The notes under the pieces are model-generated. The model saw only the letters and a program-made list of their open reading frames with translations, had not been told where the DNA came from and did not search any database. The translations under genes were made by a program, and so were the position numbers. Of a DNA stretch of 36,394 nucleotides, positions 16,093 through 24,114 are shown piece after piece; position 1 is the first letter of the stretch; each line of letters begins with the position of its first letter. This stretch comes from Natrialbaceae archaeon (GTDB lineage Archaea; Halobacteriota; Halobacteria; Halobacteriales; Natrialbaceae), in NCBI GenBank assembly GCA_003559215.1, contig PWMF01000178.1, positions 1 to 36,394 of the forward strand, given 5' to 3'.

Positions 16093-16260
16093 ATGAACAC
16101 GAAGCGAAACGGCGCCTACGTCGCCAGCACGACCGACGTCGTCGAACGGGCCTGCGACCACTGCGAGTGGCACGCCGTCGACGACACCTACCCCGCCCTG
16201 ATCGAACGCTACCAGGACCACCTCCGCGAGGAACACCCCCGAGTCTGGCTCCGCCGGTAG
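16093..16260 (+). CDS. 55-residue C2H2-type zinc-finger protein
   Basis: The ORF begins MNTKRNGAYVASTTDVVERA, then CDHCEWHA, a short helix-like spacer, and DHLREEHPRVWLRR. The cysteines (C21, C24) and histidines (H43, H48) give C-x2-C-x18-H-x4-H, close to a classic zinc finger. A second gene in the window (23950-24105) has the same C-x2-C-[DE]-W-x-A start and an H-x5-H end, so they belong to one haloarchaeal micro-protein type. A weak TATA-like GGATATCC lies about 27 nt before the ATG. Function unknown; nucleic-acid or protein binding is the usual role for such folds. Confidence 0.6.
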   Translation: MNTKRNGAYVASTTDVVERACDHCEWHAVDDTYPALIERYQDHLREEHPRVWLRR

Positions 16261-16295
16261 CGGGTTCGAGGCGGAGGCCAGTTTTTCCGACCGAT

Positions 16296-17285
16296 TTAGA
16301 AGTCACCGAGCGAGCGCTGGTTGCGGACCAGCGGGTACGCCTCGTAGTCCTCGACCGTCTCGAGATGCGTCGCGAGTTCCGCAGCGGAGCCGTGCTGGGT
16401 GTAGACCACGTCAGGGTCGACGCCGCGAACGACGTCGACGAGTTCGGTGAAATCACAGTGGTCGGAGAGCGGGAACGTCACGTCGTAGTCCCCGCGGTAC
16501 TGGAAGCTGTCGTTGATGGCCCATCCCGAGAAGCCGGCTTTGATCGCATCGGTGTCGCGGACCAGCGCGTCGACGAAGGAGAGCTTGCTCGTCTGGGAGG
16601 GGAGGATCAACGCGTCGCCCGCGCCGAGTTCCGTCTCGTCGCGGTAGCGCCGTGCGCCGAAGTCGACGTCGTAGTGGTTCTCGACGACTGCGTTGATCCT
16701 CTCGGTCGCCTGCGTGACGAACAGCCGCTCGCGCGAGGAGCGGTTCGCCAGCAACTGCAGTTCCTGGGCCCGTCCGAGGGTGTAGCCGAACAGGAGCACC
16801 GGGCGATCGGCGGTGTCGTCGAGCCAGTCGACGATCTCGGCCTCGACGGTCTCCTGGGGCGGCAGGACGTACGCGGGCTCGCCGTAGGTCGCCTCGATGA
16901 CGAGCACGTCGGCACCGACCGCACCTGGCTCGAACCCCTCGAGGTAGAAGCGGTCCCGCGTCGAGCAGTCGCCGGTGTAGAGATAGGTCGTCCCGTCGGA
17001 ATCGACGATTCGAGCTGCCCGCGAGCCGGGGACGTGGCCGGCGTCGTGGAGGTCGACGGCGGGGTGGGTCGTCCGCTCGAGCGGGGTGTCCTCGCGCCGA
17101 GTCCGCGCGAGCGCCGCGGTCACGTCCGAACAGATCACTGCACCCGGATCCTCGCGGTAGAGGTGGTCGCCGTGGGCGTGGCTCAGCACGCGAATCCCGT
17201 CGCTCGAGCGCTCGCCGTCGCAGACGCCGGTCTCGCCGCTCGTCAGGTCGAACTGGATTCCGTCCGCGAAGCGAACTCGGCGCAT
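16296..17285 (-). CDS. beta-CASP metallo-beta-lactamase nuclease (mRNA 3'-end processing factor-like)
   Basis: This 329-residue protein has metallo-beta-lactamase motifs HAHGDH (36-41), DAGHVPGS and YTGDCSTRD. The beta-CASP set follows: VIEATYGEP (motif A acid), GYTLGRAQELQLLAN, SQTSKL, and SDHCDFTELVDVV with the motif C histidine. The order matches the archaeal 'mRNA 3'-end processing factor' group related to CPSF73 and Artemis, zinc-dependent RNA or DNA nucleases. No KH domains are present, so it is not the long aCPSF1 form. The frame is open to 17405. The ATG at 17285 fits the family start (MRRVRFADGIQFDL) and removes an Arg-rich extension unlike the rest. Substrate uncertain. Confidence 0.88.
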   Translation of the reverse strand: MRRVRFADGIQFDLTSGETGVCDGERSSDGIRVLSHAHGDHLYREDPGAVICSDVTAALARTRREDTPLERTTHPAVDLHDAGHVPGSRAARIVDSDGTTYLYTGDCSTRDRFYLEGFEPGAVGADVLVIEATYGEPAYVLPPQETVEAEIVDWLDDTADRPVLLFGYTLGRAQELQLLANRSSRERLFVTQATERINAVVENHYDVDFGARRYRDETELGAGDALILPSQTSKLSFVDALVRDTDAIKAGFSGWAINDSFQYRGDYDVTFPLSDHCDFTELVDVVRGVDPDVVYTQHGSAAELATHLETVEDYEAYPLVRNQRSLGDF

Positions 17286-17481
17286 CGCTATCCCGTGGTA
17301 CGGCCGAGACGGCCATGGGTGGCGTGCTTGCAGTCGGTCGCGGCGTCCGCGTCCGAACCCGGCTGTCGGCCCGCCGTCGGTTCTCGCTCGAGTTCCTCGA
17401 CGCAACGGTCGTCATGTACTCGCTCGCGGGGTTCCGGTCCGTCGCACCGAGGGCCGCCGACCGACGAACGCCGGCCGACGG

Positions 17482-17601
17482 TCATCGATCGATCCCCCCG
17501 TACCCGTACTCGAGCCCGGTTCTGACGACGGGAACGAGCAAGCCGGAGAGGAGCATCAGCGAGAGCCCGACGACGATCATGACGATTCCGAGGTCGGACA
17601 C
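17482..17601 (-). CDS. 39-residue single-helix membrane peptide, GTG start
   Basis: The ORF reads (M)SDLGIVMIVVGLSLMLLSG, then LLVPVVRTGLEYGYGG, so it is one hydrophobic helix with a short polar end. Its GTG shares one base with the TAG of the 93-residue gene upstream (TAGTG), indicating coupled translation. No family is recognised. The coupling and clean hydrophobic profile favour a real gene, but the size leaves doubt. Confidence 0.42.
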   Translation of the reverse strand: MSDLGIVMIVVGLSLMLLSGLLVPVVRTGLEYGYGGIDR

Positions 17602-17882
17602 TAGTGCTCAGCTCCGAACCGACACTCGTCTCGGTGCGAAGCGGTGTGCATGTCGATTTCCGCGAGAACCTCGCGCCCGCAGTCGCGACGTCGGTAGTAG
17701 CACGTCCCCGTGGGGGTACCGCCTCTGTCGTACTCGACGTGGGGGCCGTCCCACGTTTCCTTCTCGAGTATCTCGGTCTTCGCGTCCGCCTCGCGGGCCA
17801 GCGCTCCGCCGTCGGTGCGCGGTCGCTCGCTCGAGGCGGCGGTGTCGGTTCGTTCGTCGGGGTCAAGGTCGGACTCGTTCAC
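17601..17882 (-). CDS. 93-residue acidic protein with Cys/His-rich C-terminus
   Basis: The N-terminal half is acidic and likely disordered (MNESDLDPDERTDTAASSER). The C-terminal half has ILEKETWDGPHVEYD and then TCYYRRRDCGREVL and HTASHRDECRF. The cysteines and histidines (C61, C68, H79, H83, C87) could form one zinc site. I recognise no named family. It is followed by a one-base-overlapping 39-residue membrane peptide. No strong TATA box is visible; CTAGCTA near 17911-17917 is the best candidate. Confidence 0.6.
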   Translation of the reverse strand: MNESDLDPDERTDTAASSERPRTDGGALAREADAKTEILEKETWDGPHVEYDRGGTPTGTCYYRRRDCGREVLAEIDMHTASHRDECRFGAEH

Positions 17883-18019
17883 GAGGTGTCTCTCGGGTGC
17901 TCGCCGGGCGTAGCTAGGGCTGACCGTCGCCTCAGTCGTTCCTCGGTTTTTCAGTCAACGACTCGCGACCGCCCTCCCGGTCGATGCCGGACGAACCGAG
18001 CGCCCGTGTAGCGGGGCGT

Positions 18020-18188
18020 TTACTCGTCGGATTCGGTGTTCTCACAGCGCTCGATCACGTCGTCAAGCGGCGGTTCGCGATACTCGTCGCCGGGGTCGTG
18101 GCTGCCGCGAGCGTTGCCACTCCGTTCGGCGCTACGACTACCCGGTAGTTTGGGACAAATTCGGGCGTTCGCCGTCCGGATCGGGCAT
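18020..18188 (-). pseudogene. Frameshifted micro-gene (about 55 codons)
   Basis: An ATG at 18188 with TTTATC about 27 nt upstream (18211-18217) opens a frame, MPDPDGERPNLSQTTG, that stops after 16 codons at TAG. Removing one base from the CCC run (plus strand 18141-18143) joins it to an open frame, SRSAERSGNARGSHDPGDEY then REPPLDDVIERCENTESDE, ending in TAA at 18020. The span of 169 nt is one base over a multiple of three, as expected for a single insertion. The result would be an acidic haloarchaeal-style 55-residue protein. It may be a recent pseudogene, a sequencing error or a recoding site. It fills most of the gap between the Cys/His gene and ligase. Confidence 0.4.
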
Positions 18189-18271
18189 CTCTAGTCACGG
18201 GCGGCAGCCGGATAAACCGTCGCCAACCGTAGTGAAGGTGAAACAGTGCAGTCCGGAGAGCGGACGAAATG

Positions 18272-19963
18272 CTACTGCTGTTCGAAGAGCGTTTCGACCC
18301 GCTCGAGCGTGTCGACGTCCGCCACCGAGAGGTCTTCTCGCCGGCGCACGAACCGGGGGAATCGCAGCGCGTACCCCGAGTCGTACGTCGGCGAGGACTG
18401 GATCTCCTCGTACTCGACCTCGAGGACGACCTCGGGTCGGACCGTTACGTCTCGGCCGTCGGTCTCGGTGATCAGCGGCTCGAGGGCGTCGGTGAGAGCG
18501 GCGAGCTGTTCGTCGGTGTACCCCGTCGCCAGCCGGCCGACCTCGCGGAACTCGTCGGCTTCGGGATCCCGACAGGCGAGGTAGAGCCGACCGAGTTTCC
18601 CCTTTCGGCGGCCCTCGCTGTACTTCCCGCGGGTGACGACGACGTCCAGGGGCTCCATCGTCGGCTTGATCTTCAGCATGTAGCCGACGCGCCGACCCGG
18701 CTGGTAGGGAACCTCGAGGTTCTTGAGCATCAGTCCCTCGTGGCCGGCGGCGAGGGCGTCCGCGTAGAGCTTGCGGGCCGGCTCGGGATCCGCCGGATCG
18801 AACCGAACGTGCTGTGCCGGTTCGATCGCCCATTCCTCGGGATCGAGAACGGAATCGAGGCGAGCGAGGCGCTCGTCGAGCGAGCGCTCGAGCAGCGACT
18901 CCCCCTCAATCGAGAGCAGGTCGAACAGGTAGACGATGACCGGCGTCTCCTCGGCTGCCGCCTCGATGTCGTGTTTGCGCTTGATTCGCGTCGAGAGCTC
19001 CTGGAACGGCGTCAGATCGCCCGTCCCGGGGTCGTAGCCGACGATCTCTCCTTCGAGCACGCAGCTGTCGGCCGCGACGTGCATGCGGACGTTCTCGACG
19101 ACGTCAGGGAACTGCTCGGTGACCTCCTCGAGACGTCGGGTGAACGCCCGCACCTCGTCGCCGTCCTTGTGGAGCTGAATCCTGACGCCGTCGTATTTGT
19201 ACTCCGCCAGCAGCGACCCGTCGCTCGTCGCGACGGCTTCGATCCCGTCCTCGACGTTGGCGGCCGAATCGGCGAGCATCACCTGCAGCGGTCGGAACAG
19301 GTCGATCTCGAGTGCCCGGAGGTCGTCGACGCCCGTCTCCCGTGCCGTTCGGGCGACCAGCGGGTAGTCGTTCGTGAGCTGGTAGGCGTACTCGACCGCG
19401 TCGGTCGCCTCGTCGCTCCCGTCGAGTTCGGTCCGGGCGATCGCGTCCCGGATCGTCCCCTCGCCGATGCCGATCCGGAGGTGACCCAGGACGGTGCGAA
19501 CGACGTAGCGCGCCTCCTCGGGGTCCGCGTTCGAGAGCAGCTTCGCGACGGCGTCGATACGGCGCTGCTGGCTGCCCTCGCCCTCGTACTCGAGGAGATC
19601 CCGCAGCGTCTCGAAGACCGATTCGACGGTCAGTTCGGTCGCGAACAGCGTCTGCTGGGCCTGGTTCTCGACGGCCTCGGCCGCAGCGGTGCCGAGGTCC
19701 CCAGTTTCGCGCCAGGCCGTCTCGATCTCGGGCTCGGAGACGCCTGTCGCCTTGCAGATCGCCTCCAGGGTGAGAGTCGAGGAGACGCCGAGGTCCCCCT
19801 GCTCGTACGCCGGCGTCACCTTCCCCCGAAACAGCGGGAGAAGCATCTCGAGCTCGTCGATTGTCGCGTCCTCGAGGACTGACGCAACGATCGCGGTCTT
19901 CTCATCGGTCGAGGCGGTCGCGTCGATTCGGCGATAGGACTCGACGAGATCGGCGTACTGCAT
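18272..19963 (-). CDS. lig: ATP-dependent DNA ligase
   Basis: This 563-residue replicative-type archaeal ligase seals nicks during replication and repair. The adenylation motif I is EYKYDGVR with nucleophile Lys256. Further motifs are RAFTRRLEEVTEQFPDV, LEGEIVGYD, HEGLMLKNL and YMLKIKPTMEPLDVVV. The N-terminal all-helical DNA-binding domain covers roughly residues 1-230. It contains QQTLF at 103-107, the position where the Pyrococcus enzyme has its PCNA-binding QKSFF. The C-terminal OB domain ends EYEEIQSSPTYDSGYALRFPR. Length and domain order are normal. The start ATG at 19963 gives the family N-terminus MQYADLVESYRRI. Confidence 0.97.
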   Translation of the reverse strand: MQYADLVESYRRIDATASTDEKTAIVASVLEDATIDELEMLLPLFRGKVTPAYEQGDLGVSSTLTLEAICKATGVSEPEIETAWRETGDLGTAAAEAVENQAQQTLFATELTVESVFETLRDLLEYEGEGSQQRRIDAVAKLLSNADPEEARYVVRTVLGHLRIGIGEGTIRDAIARTELDGSDEATDAVEYAYQLTNDYPLVARTARETGVDDLRALEIDLFRPLQVMLADSAANVEDGIEAVATSDGSLLAEYKYDGVRIQLHKDGDEVRAFTRRLEEVTEQFPDVVENVRMHVAADSCVLEGEIVGYDPGTGDLTPFQELSTRIKRKHDIEAAAEETPVIVYLFDLLSIEGESLLERSLDERLARLDSVLDPEEWAIEPAQHVRFDPADPEPARKLYADALAAGHEGLMLKNLEVPYQPGRRVGYMLKIKPTMEPLDVVVTRGKYSEGRRKGKLGRLYLACRDPEADEFREVGRLATGYTDEQLAALTDALEPLITETDGRDVTVRPEVVLEVEYEEIQSSPTYDSGYALRFPRFVRRREDLSVADVDTLERVETLFEQQ

Positions 19964-20055
19964 GAACGACTCGAGTAGGGTGTCGAAACCTAAAGCTCCG
20001 AAGCCGGCACGTTCACAGGCGAAATTCGTCGAAAAGTCGTTGTTAACCGTCGGAT

Positions 20056-21222
20056 TCAGGGCTCGAGCAGGACCTTGACGACGCCCTCCTCGCGGTCGTC
20101 GAAGCGCTCGTACATCTCGGGGGCCTCCTCGAGGTCGACCCGGTGGGAAACGACCCAGCTGGGGTCGGCCCGGCCCTCGATGATCATGTCCCGAAGCTGG
20201 CGGTTGTACTGCTTGACGTTACACTGCCCGGTGCCGAACTTGTGGCCCTTCTCGAAGAGCTTCCCGAAGTCGATGCCGAGTCGGCCCTGCTGGGCCATCT
20301 CGTCGGGTCCGCCCGGATCGGAGGGGACGTACAGCCCCGGAATACCGAGCTGTCCCGTCGGCCGCACGGTCTGGATCAGCTGGTTGAGAACGACTGCGGG
20401 GTTCTCGCGGGCGGGGTCGTAGGCGTCATCCCCCGGATCCGTCTCGGGGTCGATCGCCTGGTAGCCAACGGCGTCGACGCCCTTGTCGACCTGGTCGCCG
20501 TGTGCGTCGACGATCTGGTCGACCGGGTCGCCCTCCTCGAAGTTGATCGCGTGGGCGTCACAGTGGTCCTCGGCCATCTCGAGTCGGCTCGGAACCCGGT
20601 CGACAACGTAGATCTCGGAGGCGCCCTGGATCTTCGCGCTGTAGGCGGCCATCAGACCGACCGGTCCGGCACCGTAGACGGCGATCGACTCGCCCGGCTG
20701 GAGGTCCGCCAGTCGAGTACCGTGCCATCCCGTCGGGAAGATGTCCGCCAGCAGCGAGAACGAGTCCTCGTGTTCGTCGCCCTCGGGTAGTTTCAGCGCG
20801 TTGAAATCGGCGTACGGCACGCGGAGTTTCTCGGCCTGACCGCCTTTATACGGCCCCATTGCGACGTAGCCGTAAGCCCCCCCGGCGAAGCCGGGGTTGA
20901 CGTTCGTACAGAACCCCGTATAGCCGTCCTCGCAGTTCTGACAGAACCCGCAAGCGACGTTAAACGGCATAACGACGCGATCGCCCTCCTCGAGCGTCGT
21001 GACGGCGTCGCCGACCTCGCTGACGATCCCCATGTTCTCGTGGCCGAAGACGATCCCCTCTTCGGCTGCGGTCCGACCCTCGTACATGTGCAGGTCCGAG
21101 CCGCAGATGCAGGTCGTCGTGATGTCGACGAGGACGTCGTTCGGATGCTGAAGTTCCGGTTCGTCTACCTCTTCGATGGCGACCTCGTGTGGCCCCTGGT
21201 ATACGACAGCGTTCATTGACAT
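20056..21222 (-). CDS. Zinc-dependent, glutathione-independent formaldehyde dehydrogenase family
   Basis: This 388-residue medium-chain dehydrogenase has catalytic zinc ligands Cys40, His61-Glu62 and Asp160 (LLADIFPTGWHG), structural zinc cysteines C91, C94, C97, C105, and Rossmann motif GAGPVG. The insert VPSDPGGPDEMAQQGRLGID and the FPTGWHG motif are typical of the Pseudomonas-type formaldehyde dehydrogenase/dismutase branch, which oxidises formaldehyde with tightly held NAD. The true substrate in haloarchaea may be another aldehyde. An inverted repeat and a minus-strand TTATAG lie about 90 nt upstream, suggesting a leader of some 65 nt and possible repression. Two start codons (M1 and M3) are possible. 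Confidence 0.9.
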   Translation of the reverse strand: MSMNAVVYQGPHEVAIEEVDEPELQHPNDVLVDITTTCICGSDLHMYEGRTAAEEGIVFGHENMGIVSEVGDAVTTLEEGDRVVMPFNVACGFCQNCEDGYTGFCTNVNPGFAGGAYGYVAMGPYKGGQAEKLRVPYADFNALKLPEGDEHEDSFSLLADIFPTGWHGTRLADLQPGESIAVYGAGPVGLMAAYSAKIQGASEIYVVDRVPSRLEMAEDHCDAHAINFEEGDPVDQIVDAHGDQVDKGVDAVGYQAIDPETDPGDDAYDPARENPAVVLNQLIQTVRPTGQLGIPGLYVPSDPGGPDEMAQQGRLGIDFGKLFEKGHKFGTGQCNVKQYNRQLRDMIIEGRADPSWVVSHRVDLEEAPEMYERFDDREEGVVKVLLEP

Positions 21223-21314
21223 TTGATATCAGTCTCCACAGTACCTGCCACGAATCCGTGGGTAAATGTTGCTGTGATCGCCGCTGTAGTCGTTGTGTGT
21301 TATTACCATTCTAT

Positions 21315-21334
21315 AACGATCGTCTAGTATCGTT
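21315..21334. promoter_or_regulatory. Inverted repeat at the formaldehyde dehydrogenase promoter
   Basis: AACGAT-(8 nt)-ATCGTT overlaps the upstream edge of a minus-strand TTATAG element (about 21311-21316). The placement would let a dimeric regulator control the dehydrogenase gene. Evidence is symmetry and position only. Confidence 0.35.
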
Positions 21335-21414
21335 CGAAGAAGTGAAATCGGACGAGTGGTCGATTTCTGTCCGGCGGCGACAGCTATTACGGCCCGCCAC
21401 TCCAAGCGGCGACC

Positions 21415-22053
21415 ATGAGTTCCCAGCGATCACTGTCGGGGGTCGTCCTCGCGGGCGGCTACTCGACGCGGTTCGGCGAGGCCGACAAGGCGGTGGCGGA
21501 TCTCGCGGGGACACCGATGATCCGGCGGGTCGCCGACCGGCTCGCGACGGTCTGTGACGAACTCGTGATCAACTGCCGGGAGGACCAGCGCGAGGCGATC
21601 CGAGAGGCGATGATCGACTTCCCCGAGCCCGTCGAGTTCGCGATCGACCCCGTCACCGATCGGGGCCCCCTCGCCGGGATCGCCGTCGGGCTCGAGGCGG
21701 CCAGCAGGGAGTACGCGGCGGTCGTGGCCTGCGACATGCCGTTCGTCGAGCCCGCGCTGCTCGAGGCGCTGGCCGACCGCGCCGAGGGCCGCGACGGAGC
21801 GCTCGTCAAACTCGAGGACGGCTGGTACCAGACGACACAGGCAGTCTATCGAACCGAGCCGATGGCCCGGGCCTGCGCCAACGCCCTCGAGGGCGAGGAC
21901 GGACGGATTCTCGCGGCCGTAGAGGAACTCGACACCGTCGTCGTCGACGAGGGCGAACTCGAGGGTGTGAGCGGGGAGACGTTCGAAAGCATCGATACGA
22001 AGGAGGCGCTCCGGGAGGCGGCCGCCAGATTCGAGGTGCAAAGCCGCGGCTGA
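21415..22053 (+). CDS. mobA: MobA molybdenum cofactor guanylyltransferase
   Basis: This 212-residue nucleotidyltransferase has the start LSGVVLAGGYSTRFGEADKA, the GTP-binding signature (L-A-G-G-x-S-x-R-F/M-G with a following Lys). Then come DRGPLAGIAVGLEAA and VVACDMPFVEPALLEAL, the Mg-binding Asp region. MobA adds GMP to molybdopterin to give the bis-MGD cofactor used by DMSO-reductase-type enzymes. TATTAC about 28 nt before the ATG supports the start. A haloarchaeal paralogue role (other NDP-sugar-type transfer) cannot be excluded because no moco genes are adjacent. Confidence 0.88.
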   Translation: MSSQRSLSGVVLAGGYSTRFGEADKAVADLAGTPMIRRVADRLATVCDELVINCREDQREAIREAMIDFPEPVEFAIDPVTDRGPLAGIAVGLEAASREYAAVVACDMPFVEPALLEALADRAEGRDGALVKLEDGWYQTTQAVYRTEPMARACANALEGEDGRILAAVEELDTVVVDEGELEGVSGETFESIDTKEALREAAARFEVQSRG

Positions 22054-22145
22054 TCGCCGAGCCGAACCCGTTAGCCGGCGCGGCGATCGCCAGCAACCCT
22101 TGAGGAGAAGGCGTGACTTATGTCCCCTCGAGACAAGGGCCGACC

Positions 22146-23885
22146 ATGAGCAGCGACGATCGGTTCGACCACGGGAAAGACGAGCGCCTGCAGAGCCGCG
22201 AGGTTACCGAGGGCGCCGAGAAGGCCCCCCACCGCGCGATGTTCCGCGCGATGGGGTTCGACGACGAGGACCTCTCCTCGCCGATGATCGGCGTGGCGAA
22301 CCCGGCCGCGGACATCACCCCCTGTAACGTTCACCTCGACGACGTGGCCGACTCGGCACTCTCGAGTACCGACGCGGCCGGCGGAATGCCCATCGAGTTC
22401 GGGACGATCACGATCTCGGACGCGATCTCGATGGGGACCGAGGGGATGAAAGCGTCGCTAATCTCCCGGGAGCTGATCGCCGACAGCGTCGAGCTCGTCA
22501 GCTTCGGCGAGCGCATGGACGGGCTCGTCACGATCGGGGGCTGCGACAAGAACATGCCAGGGATGATGATGGCCGCCATTCGAACGGACCTTCCCTCCGT
22601 CTTCCTCTACGGCGGCTCGATCATGCCCGGCGAGCACGAGGGCCGAGACGTCACTATCGTCCAGGTGTTCGAGGGCGTCGGCGCCTACGGCACCGGCGAG
22701 ATGGACGCCGAGGAGTTAGACGACCTCGAGCGCAACGCCTGTCCCGGCGCCGGCTCCTGTGGCGGAATGTTCACCGCGAACACGATGGCCTCGGTTTCGG
22801 AGGCGCTCGGCCTCGCCCCCCTCGGCAGCGCCTCCCCGCCCGCGGAGGACGAGGAGCGCTACGACGTCGCCGAGCGCGCGGGCGAACTCGCCGTCGAGGT
22901 CGTCGAGGCGGACCGCCGTCCCTCCGATATCCTCACCCGCGAGTCCTTCGAGAACGCCATCGCGCTCCAGACCGCGATCGGAGGATCGACCAACGGCGTC
23001 CTCCACCTGCTGGCGCTGGCCCGCGAGGCCGGAATCGACCTCGAGATCGAGGACTTCGACGAGATTTCCCGGCGCACGCCGAAGATCGCCGACCTCCAGC
23101 CCGGCGGCAACAGCGTGATGAACGACCTTCACGAACTCGGAGGCGTGCCGATCGTCGTCCGGCGGCTGCTCGAGGCGGACCTGATCCACGGCGACGCCAT
23201 GACCGTCACGGGGCGAACGATCGCCGATGAGCTCGAGCACCTCGAGGCCGAGCGCGGGCTCCCGGACGACGAGGAGATCGAGGCGGACTTCCTCTACACC
23301 GTCGACGAGCCCAAACAGGCGGAGGGCGCGATCAAGATCCTGACGGGCAATCTCGCGCCCGGCGGCGCCGTGCTCAAGGCGACCGGCGAGGATCAGTTCC
23401 ACCACGAGGGTCCCGCCCGGATCTTCGAGAACGAGGAGGACGCAATGCGGTACGTCCAGGAGGGCGACATCGAGAGCGGCGACGTGATCGTCATCCGTAA
23501 CGAGGGCCCCCAGGGCGGACCAGGGATGCGCGAGATGCTCGGGGTCACTGCCGCGGTCGTCGGCGCCGGCCACGAGGACGACGTCGCGCTGATCACCGAC
23601 GGCCGGTTCTCCGGCGCCACGCGGGGCCCGATGATCGGCCACGTCGCGCCCGAGGCGTTCGTCGGCGGGCCGATCGGCCTCCTCGAGGACGGTGACGAGA
23701 TCACCGTCGACATCCCCGAGCGCACCCTCGCGGTCGACGCCAGCGACGAGGAGCTCGAGGCACGACGAGAGGAGTGGGACCAGCCGGAGCCGGCCTACGA
23801 CGCCGGTGTGCTGGCGAAGTTCGGACGGGACTTCGACTCGGCGTCGAACGGAGCCGTGACCAATCCCGGCGTCAAGCGGGAGTAG
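22146..23885 (+). CDS. ilvD: Dihydroxy-acid dehydratase
   Basis: This 579-residue enzyme of valine, leucine and isoleucine synthesis dehydrates 2,3-dihydroxy acids with an iron-sulfur cluster and Mg. Cluster cysteines are Cys60 ([11 protein letters not shown]), Cys133 ([12 protein letters not shown]) and Cys205 ([16 protein letters not shown]). The C-terminal signature is [20 protein letters not shown] with [10 protein letters not shown]. Three cysteines at this spacing suit a [2Fe-2S] form. The frame is open to an ATG at 22113, but the ATG at 22146 is better. CTTATG lies about 27 nt before it, and the protein then begins at the usual place ([10 protein letters not shown]). The small zinc-finger gene follows by 64 nt. 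Confidence 0.96.
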   Translation: MSSDDRFDHGKDERLQSREVTEGAEKAPHRAMFRAMGFDDEDLSSPMIGVANPAADITPCNVHLDDVADSALSSTDAAGGMPIEFGTITISDAISMGTEGMKASLISRELIADSVELVSFGERMDGLVTIGGCDKNMPGMMMAAIRTDLPSVFLYGGSIMPGEHEGRDVTIVQVFEGVGAYGTGEMDAEELDDLERNACPGAGSCGGMFTANTMASVSEALGLAPLGSASPPAEDEERYDVAERAGELAVEVVEADRRPSDILTRESFENAIALQTAIGGSTNGVLHLLALAREAGIDLEIEDFDEISRRTPKIADLQPGGNSVMNDLHELGGVPIVVRRLLEADLIHGDAMTVTGRTIADELEHLEAERGLPDDEEIEADFLYTVDEPKQAEGAIKILTGNLAPGGAVLKATGEDQFHHEGPARIFENEEDAMRYVQEGDIESGDVIVIRNEGPQGGPGMREMLGVTAAVVGAGHEDDVALITDGRFSGATRGPMIGHVAPEAFVGGPIGLLEDGDEITVDIPERTLAVDASDEELEARREEWDQPEPAYDAGVLAKFGRDFDSASNGAVTNPGVKRE

Positions 23886-23949
23886 CTCCCTTCGATTTCC
23901 TGCACGAGTCTTTCCCGGCCCCGTCCCCGAGTACCGAACAGGGCGAGGG

Positions 23950-24105
23950 ATGCACAAGTACTGTCTCGAGTGTGACTGGCAGGCGAGTACGGACGACGGG
24001 GATAGCGAGCAGGAGGTCTCGCGGAAGGCGATCGAGCACTTCGTCGAGACTGGCCACACGGTGGACTCGATACGGCTCCCGCCATCCTGCGTCAGCAAAA
24101 ACTAG
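23950..24105 (+). CDS. 51-residue C2H2-type zinc-finger protein
   Basis: The ORF begins MHKYCLECDWQASTDDGDSE and continues to AIEHFVETGHTVDSIRL. Cys5, Cys8, His33 and His39 form C-x2-C-x24-H-x5-H. The C-x2-C-D-W-x-A opening matches the gene at 16093-16260. It sits 64 nt after ilvD on the same strand and may share its transcript; no clear TATA box is seen. It converges on the Tat lipoprotein gene with 9 nt between. The role is unknown. Confidence 0.6.
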   Translation: MHKYCLECDWQASTDDGDSEQEVSRKAIEHFVETGHTVDSIRLPPSCVSKN

Positions 24106-24114
24106 CGGCGCCGA

